DNA of 42,788 nucleotides, from positions 1 to 42,788 of IMG/VR virus record IMGVR_UViG_3300044994_000363. One strand, given 5' to 3'. The position numbers were made by a program, and so were the translations under genes. Source of the stretch: a virus. Below are positions 11,143 through 18,133 of the stretch, one piece after another. The number at the start of each line of letters is the position of its first letter. The stretch's first letter is position 1. Under the pieces are notes generated by a model. That model was not told the DNA's origin and did not search any database. It worked only from the letters and a program-made list of their open reading frames with translations.

Positions 11143-14076
11143 TTAAAATGGTAAATCATCTTTTACATTATCAGTTGCTGCTCCGCTGTGCTGCAATTCT
11201 TTGTTGCTATAGCCCGGCACTCTTATAGCTATATCAATCGGGTATGGCTCTCCTTTTTCGTTTGTAGTTTGTATATACACCATTTCAATGCTTCGCCCTT
11301 GGAATGATTTGATTATACGATTTGTTTTCGGGTCGGTGATGGTGTCAGGCGGGTTAATGGTGTACTTGTTAAGCGAGCACCATGCATCCAGTGCTTTGCC
11401 AAATTTTTGCGAACTCCATGATTTCATTCCGCTGCTATCCACAAAATCTTTGAATAGCATATTTTTAGGCACAAAACAATTGAGCATATTGCCTTGGGTG
11501 CTGAACATCACATCGGCCCATTCTTCGAACTGTGGCCCCATGATTGATTTGTAGTTTTTGATAATAATGTTACTGCTTGGAGCACTATAGGGGTGTATAT
11601 CTGTGGCCAGATAAAAGCGCAAGCACTCGGCCATAAAGCCAAAGAAATCATTCCAGTCGGCGGTTTTAAAATCGGTGTACATCATGCAGCCGATATCATC
11701 ACTCACTTTTCGACCTGTTTCGCCAATATTGGCAGGCGAATGATAGTAATCGCTGAACATAATCTGAAGCAATCGTCGAATTAGCGATCCATCGAGGTTA
11801 CGTGGCGGGTAATTACTTGCACTTGCCCATTTGGGACTTTCTTTGAATGATAGTGAGAAGCTGCTTTTATTTTTGGGGTTGATTTCAGTGCTTTCTGTCA
11901 CATTGCTGAAGAAGTAATGCAAATTGAAATATTCGCTACACTCATTGAATAGTACGATGTCTGTGAATTTGGTTATTCGTTCAGCCCAGTGTTTGTTGCT
12001 GGTTAATTGGCTATCACGGGCGTTGATATATACAATATTGCAGAAATGCGAGAAAGCTTGAAAAAATAAGCTTTTACCTGTTCCACCCATGCTTTCGTTG
12101 TCTTTTTGCACTTCGTTTTCCATTGCATAAACCCAATAAGCCTGGCTTTCTTTTTTATGGCGATGGAGCAGGTAGCCGATTGCATACATCTTATTAAGCA
12201 AGTGTTGTTTTTGCACCCATTCTTCTTCTTTGGTGAGTGTAGTACGTTTGTATTGTTCGGTAGTTCCATCGGCCTTTTCGCGGATTCCGATTACGCCTTC
12301 TTCTTCCACGCGCCAAAAAACCCGGCAAGTGTTCCATAAAAATCTGAAAAATAAGGGCTTTGTATCTAAGATTTCACAATCCCATAAGCCTGTATTATCA
12401 TCCTTAAAAATCTTAATCGGCAGCTGCTTTGGCATGTGTGGTGCATGTGGAATGACTTTATTTTTCCATACATGCACATTTAAAGATCCCGGCTTGATTG
12501 TGTTTATTCCTGAGGCTGTAATTTCCCAAATTACATTTTTGAAAAACCAGTATTGCCGGTCGGATTTGTAGGCTTGAAAATTCAGTTCTATATCATCAAG
12601 ATTCTCGAGGGAGTTATTGCTGATCTGTGGGGAGCGATGGAATACATTAATGAGCTTAATCGGGAAATTCCTTTTACGTAAAAAATTCTTCAGATATTCA
12701 CGGATGATAGAGCCGTTAACTTCTTCCACGGCATTGTCGGTGATTTTTACCAGGATTTTATCTACATCGCTGCTTGGGTGTGGTATTTTTCGAAAGCCAT
12801 TTTGTGATAGAAAAAAGTATAGGTTTTCATTATTGATTTCATATTTAAACCCGGTGAGCTCTCCGGATTTATCATATTGCGGAATCATGTCCCAAAACCT
12901 GAATTGATTGGCATTTTCGACTAAAGCATGAAAGTGCTTGGGTTTCCAATACCGCAAATAGTCGCGAAGGTCTTTGCAAGGCCTGCTTCGATTGTCCTTA
13001 TAACTCATCAATTCCTGAGGCAGCATTACTACTTTAATATCAAGGAAACCGTTATCATCCGGATTCATGCAGATATTTCGCATGGTGCGAATTCCTGTTT
13101 CATCGAGGTTAGGAATTAGGCAAATATTTTTGGCTATCTGCCGCAACCGATACAGTACTGAACTGCTAAATTGTGCGCTTTCGCTATTGGGCCAAACAAC
13201 ATGATAACCGAGAGCAGCAGCATTCATGCAGTCGCGCTCTCCAGCACCGTAAATTAGGAATTGAAGCTTGTCATCACGTTCTGTGGTTTTGTTTCTTTTC
13301 TTTGGTTCGTCATATTCATCAGCAGTTCCAGCTTCATTTAATATAGATGAACTTAACTCCATCTGAGCTTTCAATGCTTGAGAGTAGCCTGCCAAATGTG
13401 TACTTGTATATTTGCCAAGTGACATGAAGCGGTATTTCTTATCGAATTCCAGTGGTTTATAAATTTTTTCGTATTCATCTTCCTTCCGAAGATAAATTGG
13501 AAAATTTTCAGTCGATTTCCATGTGTAGGCTTCAAGATTTTTTATTTGGGTGTATTCTTCCACCTTATACCAATTGTATTTTTTCAAGGTGTTGACAAGT
13601 ACTTCAAGGCCGTTCATGGGTTCGTTGTCTTTCCAGTAATGCGCTATCACTTGATCGGCAAACCATATTTTCAGGTCATATAGCGTGAAATTTTGGTTCA
13701 CCTTTGTAGTGTAGCTTCCTTCGGGCTCGTCGGCCTTAGCTTTGCGTTTTTCAAACTCCGCTTTTTTAACGATTACTTTATCTTCGTCGGCCACAAGGTT
13801 ATATCTGGCAGCCAAAAAATTAATGGCCTCAACGAAAGTGAGCATTTCTTCTTTCATTACCAGATCGATGGCATTGGCGCTGAATCCATCGCCAAAATCC
13901 TTCACAATCCATACCCCTTGAAATTCTGTCAATGTGCAGCTCGCTGTTTTTTCGCTGCTGCGAAGTTTGAAATGCTTTCCGCGATGATGGACGCATTTTT
14001 CAGCCTCGGGGTAATAGCTGAGAATAATGTCTAAACCACCATTGGTGGCTGCTAATATGTCTTCTTTTTTAATCAC
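11143..14076 (-). CDS. Primase-helicase (CHC2-like, Toprim and SF3 helicase domains)
   Basis: The 977-residue protein is the phage replisome core. Residues 1-95 resemble the CHC2 primase N-terminus (CVHHRGKHFKLRSSEKTASC, then DFGDGFSANAIDLV), but the distal Cys pair is replaced, so zinc binding may be lost. A Toprim-like domain lies at about 270-360 (YGAGERDCMNAAALGYHVVW, then IPNLDETG). A superfamily 3, D5-like helicase lies at about 640-790 with Walker A GGTGKS near 664-669 and FNECSEYF as the acidic motif. The C-terminus ends KDDLPF, like an SSB tip. Primer synthesis and DNA unwinding at the phage origin follow from the family. The start overlaps the upstream small gene by 4 nt. Confidence 0.88.
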   Translation of the reverse strand: MIKKEDILAATNGGLDIILSYYPEAEKCVHHRGKHFKLRSSEKTASCTLTEFQGVWIVKDFGDGFSANAIDLVMKEEMLTFVEAINFLAARYNLVADEDKVIVKKAEFEKRKAKADEPEGSYTTKVNQNFTLYDLKIWFADQVIAHYWKDNEPMNGLEVLVNTLKKYNWYKVEEYTQIKNLEAYTWKSTENFPIYLRKEDEYEKIYKPLEFDKKYRFMSLGKYTSTHLAGYSQALKAQMELSSSILNEAGTADEYDEPKKRNKTTERDDKLQFLIYGAGERDCMNAAALGYHVVWPNSESAQFSSSVLYRLRQIAKNICLIPNLDETGIRTMRNICMNPDDNGFLDIKVVMLPQELMSYKDNRSRPCKDLRDYLRYWKPKHFHALVENANQFRFWDMIPQYDKSGELTGFKYEINNENLYFFLSQNGFRKIPHPSSDVDKILVKITDNAVEEVNGSIIREYLKNFLRKRNFPIKLINVFHRSPQISNNSLENLDDIELNFQAYKSDRQYWFFKNVIWEITASGINTIKPGSLNVHVWKNKVIPHAPHMPKQLPIKIFKDDNTGLWDCEILDTKPLFFRFLWNTCRVFWRVEEEGVIGIREKADGTTEQYKRTTLTKEEEWVQKQHLLNKMYAIGYLLHRHKKESQAYWVYAMENEVQKDNESMGGTGKSLFFQAFSHFCNIVYINARDSQLTSNKHWAERITKFTDIVLFNECSEYFNLHYFFSNVTESTEINPKNKSSFSLSFKESPKWASASNYPPRNLDGSLIRRLLQIMFSDYYHSPANIGETGRKVSDDIGCMMYTDFKTADWNDFFGFMAECLRFYLATDIHPYSAPSSNIIIKNYKSIMGPQFEEWADVMFSTQGNMLNCFVPKNMLFKDFVDSSGMKSWSSQKFGKALDAWCSLNKYTINPPDTITDPKTNRIIKSFQGRSIEMVYIQTTNEKGEPYPIDIAIRVPGYSNKELQHSGAATDNVKDDLPF

Positions 14077-14321
14077 GCTTTAATAAAGGATTTTTCATCT
14101 TTTCTTTTTAACATTTTGCAACCTTCTATCACCTTTTCAAGCGATTTAATTGCATTGCCTGTGGCGGCTATTACAGGAATAAGCTCCAAGGGATTGTCAA
14201 CTATTCTGTTATGTAAAAACTGAGTGTGCTTTTCTTGTAACATATCCATTGCCTTTTGGGCTGTATATGCTAAATCATGGGTACAATTCAAGCTTTCAGC
14301 ATGTTGTTGGGGGTCAAGCAT
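14073..14321 (-). CDS. Small helical protein before primase (82 aa)
   Basis: The protein of 82 residues is helical (AYTAQKAMDMLQEKHTQFLH, ATGNAIKSLEKVIEGCKMLK) and basic at the C-terminus. It overlaps the primase-helicase start by 4 nt (ATGA) and the upstream gene by 34 nt. This tight coupling suggests a replication accessory role, such as helicase loading, but no family match is visible to support it. Confidence 0.65.
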   Translation of the reverse strand: MLDPQQHAESLNCTHDLAYTAQKAMDMLQEKHTQFLHNRIVDNPLELIPVIAATGNAIKSLEKVIEGCKMLKRKDEKSFIKA

Positions 14322-14608
14322 AAGTTGTATAATTTTAAAATTTTATCAAAAAGGATTTCATGTTCAGACTTTAACAGGAAAAAGATCTCAATGTCTGAAT
14401 ATTCTTCGTAGCTAAAATTTACAATGCAATAAGCATGATAGAAAGTAAATGAATGATTAGGGTTATGGACAATCAATCCTTTTACTATAATTATGCCGAA
14501 TTTAATTTCGCACCATTCATAATTTGAGTCGGTGAATACCCTTTTTTTCATCACGTGGCGATACCTTCCATACATGCTGTATGACTGTCTAATTTTTGGT
14601 GGTTTCAT
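14288..14608 (-). CDS. Hypothetical protein in replication operon (106 aa)
   Basis: The 106-residue protein begins MKPPKIRQSYSMYGRYRHVM and has alternating beta strands with many aromatic residues (IIIVKGLIVHNPNHSFTFYH, YCIVNFSYEEYSDIEIFF). Its start overlaps the stop of the 32-residue membrane peptide by 4 nt and its end overlaps the next gene by 34 nt. I do not recognise the family. No signal peptide is present. Confidence 0.6.
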   Translation of the reverse strand: MKPPKIRQSYSMYGRYRHVMKKRVFTDSNYEWCEIKFGIIIVKGLIVHNPNHSFTFYHAYCIVNFSYEEYSDIEIFFLLKSEHEILFDKILKLYNLCLTPNNMLKA

Positions 14609-14703
14609 CCGATCAGCAATTTGATGAGAATGAATGCTATGAATGCACCGGCACCTAATATGCGTGCAAGGCCTTTAATGTCGATTTTGTAATTATTATT
14701 CAT
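14605..14703 (-). CDS. Single-span membrane peptide (32 aa)
   Basis: This short gene encodes a 32-residue peptide starting MNNNYKIDIKGLARILGAG and ending with the hydrophobic stretch AFIAFILIKLLIG, a likely single transmembrane helix. It is linked to both neighbours by overlap: its ATG lies within the last 8 nt of the upstream gene and its TGA overlaps the ATG of the downstream gene (ATGA). This pattern supports a real gene. A role in anchoring replication proteins or in membrane disturbance is possible. Confidence 0.6.
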   Translation of the reverse strand: MNNNYKIDIKGLARILGAGAFIAFILIKLLIG

Positions 14704-15043
14704 AAAAAAAAGTATTTACGATTTTAAGGGATTCTTCCTGCAACTCCATGTATCTGTTTTTCCAGTGCTCATAGCTTTTACAACCTTTGCCAGGCAAAAG
14801 CAATTCAATAATTGCAGCATTGTGCAGAAAAAATTTCGCTTGTTGTTTTGAATTTCTGGTGGGATTGACTTCCAAATTCCTAATCAATTTACCAAGGCTT
14901 TCTATCATTTTCACATCAGATCTGCCGATGTGCTTTCTCACCAGATATTGGCGCATTTTTATGAGTTGAACACAAAAGCTGTGAACACTGCCGGAGCTCA
15001 ACAAGACTTCCGGTCCAAACATAGAGGGTTTATAAGATATCAT
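14696..15043 (-). CDS. Helical hypothetical protein (115 aa)
   Basis: The 115-residue protein is helical and basic. It contains VQLIKMRQYLVRKHIGRSDV and FFLHNAAIIELLLPGKGCKS, followed by an amphipathic C-terminal helix. It overlaps both the upstream 41-residue membrane peptide (4 nt) and the downstream 32-residue membrane peptide (8 nt). No family was recognised. It lies early in the replication operon. Confidence 0.6.
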   Translation of the reverse strand: MISYKPSMFGPEVLLSSGSVHSFCVQLIKMRQYLVRKHIGRSDVKMIESLGKLIRNLEVNPTRNSKQQAKFFLHNAAIIELLLPGKGCKSYEHWKNRYMELQEESLKIVNTFFYE

Positions 15044-15165
15044 ATGAATAAGAAAATAATGAGTCCGGAAACAATAAAGAAAGCACTCAGCGCAGCGGAT
15101 GCGATGATAACCCAGGCTGCAAAATCAACCAATTTTTCAGTTGTACTTTTTTCTCTACTAAGCAT
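15040..15165 (-). CDS. Small membrane protein, first gene of replication operon (41 aa)
   Basis: The 41-residue peptide starts MLSREKSTTEKLVDFAAWVI and ends in a long hydrophobic segment (ASAALSAFFIVSGLIIFLFI) that should span the membrane once or as a hairpin. Its TGA overlaps the ATG of the next gene (ATGA), which supports translation. It is the first visible gene after the terminator at 15197. Function unknown; its size would allow a role as a small phage membrane anchor or exclusion peptide. Confidence 0.55.
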   Translation of the reverse strand: MLSREKSTTEKLVDFAAWVIIASAALSAFFIVSGLIIFLFI

Positions 15166-15196
15166 ATATAGTCAATTAAAGTTACTTTTTAAAAAA

Positions 15197-15226
15197 GTGC
15201 GAAACGGTGGTTAAACCGTTTCGCAC
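15197..15226 (-). terminator. Intrinsic terminator after tRNA-like gene
   Basis: A perfect 12-bp stem, GTGCGAAACGGT with ACCGTTTCGCAC, is followed on the minus strand by TTTTTT. It lies 30 nt beyond the 3' end of the tRNA-like sequence. It separates the early regulator and tRNA unit from the replication operon. Confidence 0.85.
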
Positions 15227-15255
15227 CGGGCTGTGTGTTCAGGTTGGTTGCATGA

Positions 15256-15331
15256 GCGATGTGCAAGGGACTCGAACCCTAATCTCGATAATGAATATCT
15301 ATATCTGTGCTGCCGTTACACTATCACATCC
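15256..15331 (-). tRNA. tRNA-like gene, anticodon uncertain
   Basis: The 76-nt minus-strand sequence has a T arm AGGG-TTCGAGT-CCCT, an acceptor stem GATGTG/CACATC and a D arm GTG-TAACGGCAG-CAC, close to that of Bacteroidetes tRNA-Gln. No CCA is encoded. The anticodon arm is odd. One fold gives GATA/TATC with an enlarged loop; another gives TAGAT/ATCGA, one mismatch, with a 7-nt loop and a TCA anticodon that would read UGA. Mismatches at the acceptor and T-stem ends suggest degeneration. It could be a functional odd tRNA, a decayed one, or a tRNA remnant left from attachment-site exchange near the integrase. Confidence 0.6.
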
Positions 15332-15401
15332 GGAAGTCGTTATGGTAAATAGCGAATTCCTCAAAATCAATTCGACAGAAAAAAAAAGAACGTAATCGCT
15401 G

Positions 15402-15674
15402 TTAGGCTGCCGACCCACTAGCTTTTATTTTTCGAAGCACTGCCGAAACACTTTTCTCATTTCTTTCGGCGGCTTCAATCATTTTGTTTATAATATCCCA
15501 GCTTCCTTTACCACTTCTTTTCACAATCATTAGGTAGTCGTAATTTTTTTTGGTTTGCTCGGCAATAACTCTAACATCTTCAGAAGTCAGCCACCTGCGC
15601 AGGTAAGCAGCAACTTTATTTCTTTCTTGATTGCTAAGCAGAATACTGTTTTTTTTATTTGACCTGAAACCCAT
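15402..15674 (-). CDS. Cro-like or antirepressor-type early regulator (90 aa)
   Basis: The 90-residue basic protein lies divergent from the repressor gene at 15825. It includes KVAAYLRRWLTSEDVRVIAE, then YDYLMIVKRSGKGSWDIINK, which could form a helix-turn-helix of the kind found in small Bacteroidetes phage regulators. It is the first early leftward gene, with a matching promoter TTG, 21 nt, TATATTTG. By position it is the best candidate for the Cro-like partner in the lysogeny switch. Family assignment is not firm. Confidence 0.65.
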   Translation of the reverse strand: MGFRSNKKNSILLSNQERNKVAAYLRRWLTSEDVRVIAEQTKKNYDYLMIVKRSGKGSWDIINKMIEAAERNEKSVSAVLRKIKASGSAA

Positions 15675-15824
15675 CTGAAACTAATATTATGATAATACTT
15701 TGCAAATATAATACTAATTAATTTTTATTTGCAACAAATTTATCATGATAATAGTAACAAAAATCTGTAAAACATTGTGTTATAGTGAAATAAATTTTAA
15801 AGAAATTTGAAATTAAATAGTTTA
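15675..15824. promoter_or_regulatory. Overlapping divergent promoters and operators of the lysogeny switch
   Basis: The leftward promoter has TTG (15734-15732), 21 nt, TATATTTG (15710-15703). The rightward promoter has TTTG (15699-15702), 21 nt, TTTATTTG (15724-15731). The two overlap, so they should exclude each other. Palindromes TATTATGATAATA (15685-15697) and TTATCATGATAA (15740-15751) share the TTATNATAA-type core and flank the promoters as candidate operators. This layout is the expected form of a CI/Cro genetic switch. Confidence 0.7.
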
Positions 15825-16226
15825 ATGATGCATTACGGAGAATTGTTAGAGACGAAACTGAAAGAAATAGGCATGTCAAAATCTGAGTTTGCCAGGAGAA
15901 TGCATATGACCACACAAGGCATTCAACGAATGCTTAAAACACGAACCATTAACATGGCAAGGTTTGAGCAAGCAGCTAAAGTATTTGATACAACAGCGAA
16001 GGAATTGCTTGATTACGGATTTGAATTAAACAAAGAAAAAATTGATCAAGTAACCGATAGGGACCTTGTATATGAAACTCCGCTCAATAGATGCATGAAA
16101 GAAAAAGAAGAGTTGCAAAAAAAATACATTTCAGCGATGGAAAAAATATCGGAGCTGTCAATGTATTTGATGTCGCTTCCAATCGACCGTTCAAAGCTTG
16201 TAGAATTACACAGAGCTAACGGATAG
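15825..16226 (+). CDS. CI-like repressor, HTH with C-terminal coiled coil
   Basis: The ATG at 15825 (MMHYGELLETKLKEIGM) is preferred over a TTG at 15807. The protein has 133 residues. Residues 5-60 form an XRE-type helix-turn-helix with MSKSEFARRMHMTTQGIQRM, and residues about 85-125 (MKEKEELQKKYISAMEKISE) form a coiled coil for oligomerisation. There is no peptidase S24 domain, so induction would not be by RecA-stimulated self-cleavage. It is the only large gene besides integrase on the plus strand in the region, and lies opposite the early regulator, so it is the likely lysogeny repressor. Confidence 0.78.
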   Translation: MMHYGELLETKLKEIGMSKSEFARRMHMTTQGIQRMLKTRTINMARFEQAAKVFDTTAKELLDYGFELNKEKIDQVTDRDLVYETPLNRCMKEKEELQKKYISAMEKISELSMYLMSLPIDRSKLVELHRANG

Positions 16227-16448
16227 TTTCACTAAGATTTCACTATAATCATATGCATACATGATTATCAGGCCATTAAAAAATCTTTTGACTTTCGTCC
16301 AGACCGCAAATCGTAAAAATAGACATTCAATTTTATTGACTGTCTATTTTGTTATTCCTCAAAATCAATCATTTGTGTTTTTTATTGCACAGCGCAGAAA
16401 TGCGCTGTGTTTCACTTTTGTTTCACTGCACTAAAAAATGTTTCACTA
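16227..16448. other. Candidate attP region with arm-type repeats and hairpins
   Basis: The space between repressor and integrase holds at least five direct copies of TTTCAC(T), two near 16227-16245 and three at about 16410-16447. This resembles integrase arm-binding repeats. Between them are an inverted repeat AAAATAGACA/TGTCTATTTT (16316-16325 and 16341-16350) and a perfect hairpin CACAGCGCA-GAAA-TGCGCTGTG (16388-16409). The first inverted repeat may be a core site or a terminator for the repressor gene. No host att sequence is available to fix the crossover. Confidence 0.5.
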
Positions 16449-17609
16449 ATGAACTATAGCTATCGTGTATTAATTAGAAAAGACCAGATTACAAAAGCAG
16501 GCGAGCACGCGGTTATACTTCGCGCTATCATTAATCGCCAAAAATGGGATATTTCCTTAGGTTTTGATATTATGGCCGTCAATTGGGATAATGCCGCGGA
16601 AAAGGTTATTTATAATAAAACCGGTAACATCAACAAAGGCATGGTGGAAACTTACAATCTTAAAATCCAGCAGGTGAAAAGCATTTGTCATTCCATTATA
16701 TGGGATGCTATAATGATGGAAGAAAACATTACAATTCAGGATTTTAAAATCCGGTATAAAAATCCAAAAGACAGAGCATCTTTCTATAATTGGGCAAATG
16801 AGCAAATTCAGCAAATGAAAGGGATCAAAACAAGGTCAACAATTGACCACATCTTGTTGGCATTGAATAGGCTTAAAGAAGTTCACCCGGATTTATTCTT
16901 CAGAGATATTAATGAGGAGTTGGTGGCTCAATACGACAAGTATCTCCGGACGAAATACAAGCTCCACATCAATACAATTCAGCGGCATCATAAAGACATA
17001 AAAATGCTCATCAACCTTGCACGAAGAAAAAACATGTACATCAAGGATGCCTACAAAAACTTCAAAACAAAAAAGGCCGATACACAAAGAATTTTCCTGA
17101 ATGATGAAGAATTGCTTAAGTTGGAGAATGCATATAAGTACAATGTTTTTTGGGGTACCTACTATGAATGTTTGAGGGCATTTCTTTTTTCTTGTTACAC
17201 AGGCTTGCGCTTAAGTGATTTAAAACAAATCACATGGCAGAACATTATGGAAAATTGCTTGATTTTCGTGCCACAGAAAACATCGCACATTGGCAAAATA
17301 ATGAAACTGCCGCTCAGTGATACTGCTCGCAAATATTTAGGAAACGACAAAAGCAAGGTATTCAATATCCCGAGCGACCAGGTTTATAACGAAATATTGA
17401 GAAGCATTGGGAAGGAACTTGGCATTCGCAAAAAAATAACCAGCCATGTAGGGCGCCATACATTTGCGACTATATTTTTGGAGAAGGGCGGAAAAGTTGA
17501 GGTGTTGAAAGAATTACTGGGGCACAGTAAAATTGAAACCACATTAATATATGTTCATCTTACCGATAAACGCATGAGTGAACAAGTTCAGCTTATGAAC
17601 AGGCTTTAA
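16449..17609 (+). CDS. int: Tyrosine recombinase (phage integrase)
   Basis: The start at 16449 (MNYSYRVLIRKDQIT) is chosen over 16407 because it begins at the usual N-terminal arm-binding strand of Bacteroidetes integrases. The protein then has 386 residues: an arm-binding domain, a SAM-like core-binding domain at about 110-200, and a catalytic domain. Catalytic residues are Arg254 (CYTGLRLSDL), Lys277 (PQKTSHIGK), His333 and Arg336 (TSHVGRHTFA), His359 (LLGHSKIETT) and nucleophile Tyr368 (IYVH). It should integrate and, with a directionality factor, excise the phage genome. Its stop codon overlaps that of the convergent downstream gene. Confidence 0.93.
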   Translation: MNYSYRVLIRKDQITKAGEHAVILRAIINRQKWDISLGFDIMAVNWDNAAEKVIYNKTGNINKGMVETYNLKIQQVKSICHSIIWDAIMMEENITIQDFKIRYKNPKDRASFYNWANEQIQQMKGIKTRSTIDHILLALNRLKEVHPDLFFRDINEELVAQYDKYLRTKYKLHINTIQRHHKDIKMLINLARRKNMYIKDAYKNFKTKKADTQRIFLNDEELLKLENAYKYNVFWGTYYECLRAFLFSCYTGLRLSDLKQITWQNIMENCLIFVPQKTSHIGKIMKLPLSDTARKYLGNDKSKVFNIPSDQVYNEILRSIGKELGIRKKITSHVGRHTFATIFLEKGGKVEVLKELLGHSKIETTLIYVHLTDKRMSEQVQLMNRL

Positions 17610-18112
17610 TATCTGGAATGTTGGATTCTTTTGCCGGCTTTGCCGATTTGCGAAAAGCTTATCATGCCGACTGTAAATCCCACGCCACCCACAGCGGCAC
17701 CGCAAAAGCTCAGTGCATTATTTCGCGTTGCAGCACCTGCAATACTAAGTCCACCGCCTACAAGGCTCACAAGCATTCCCGAATACCACATCGCCGACCC
17801 TCGCTTCAGGTCTTGCCCGGCTTTCCACAAATTATCATTCTCAAAGAGCGAATTTCCTATAATTCGATTAATGCTATTTTGGGCTTCCTTATTATAATAG
17901 AAGCTTACGCGGCTCACATCACTAATGGCGCTTTCCTGAATGCCTTTTTCTCCGGAAAGTTTATAAGCAATAAGCTTGGATGTGTGCGTTTTATATTGGC
18001 ATGCAATTTTTGCTCCGCTTGTGAAATAAACAGTATCGGCAAATTGCAACGGAAATTGAGCGAAACCCAATTGAACAAAGGAAAGAAAGAATAAAATCAG
18101 TATATTTTTCAT
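17606..18112 (-). CDS. Exported membrane-associated protein (possible lysogenic conversion gene)
   Basis: The 168-residue protein begins with a clear signal peptide (MKNILILFFLSFVQLGFAQF), probably cut after Ala19. Residues about 110-150 contain two hydrophobic Gly-rich spans (SGMLVSLVGGGLSIAGA and GAAVGGVGFTVGMIS), as in small Bacteroidetes envelope proteins. It lies between integrase and tail genes, with a TATTTTTG -7 box (18133-18126) close before it, so it may be expressed from the prophage. This position fits a lysogenic conversion or superinfection-exclusion function. The family is not known. Confidence 0.7.
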   Translation of the reverse strand: MKNILILFFLSFVQLGFAQFPLQFADTVYFTSGAKIACQYKTHTSKLIAYKLSGEKGIQESAISDVSRVSFYYNKEAQNSINRIIGNSLFENDNLWKAGQDLKRGSAMWYSGMLVSLVGGGLSIAGAATRNNALSFCGAAVGGVGFTVGMISFSQIGKAGKRIQHSRY

Positions 18113-18133
18113 ATTTATATTTTTTCAAAAATA

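Noticed and set aside
12003-12269. 88-residue minus-strand frame inside the primase-helicase
   Set aside because: It is an out-of-frame shadow within the 977-residue gene on the same strand and covers the SF3 Walker A region in another frame.
15718-15915. 65-residue minus-strand frame over the repressor start
   Set aside because: It overlaps the divergent promoter region and the antisense of the repressor gene. The translation is hydrophobic without a leader.
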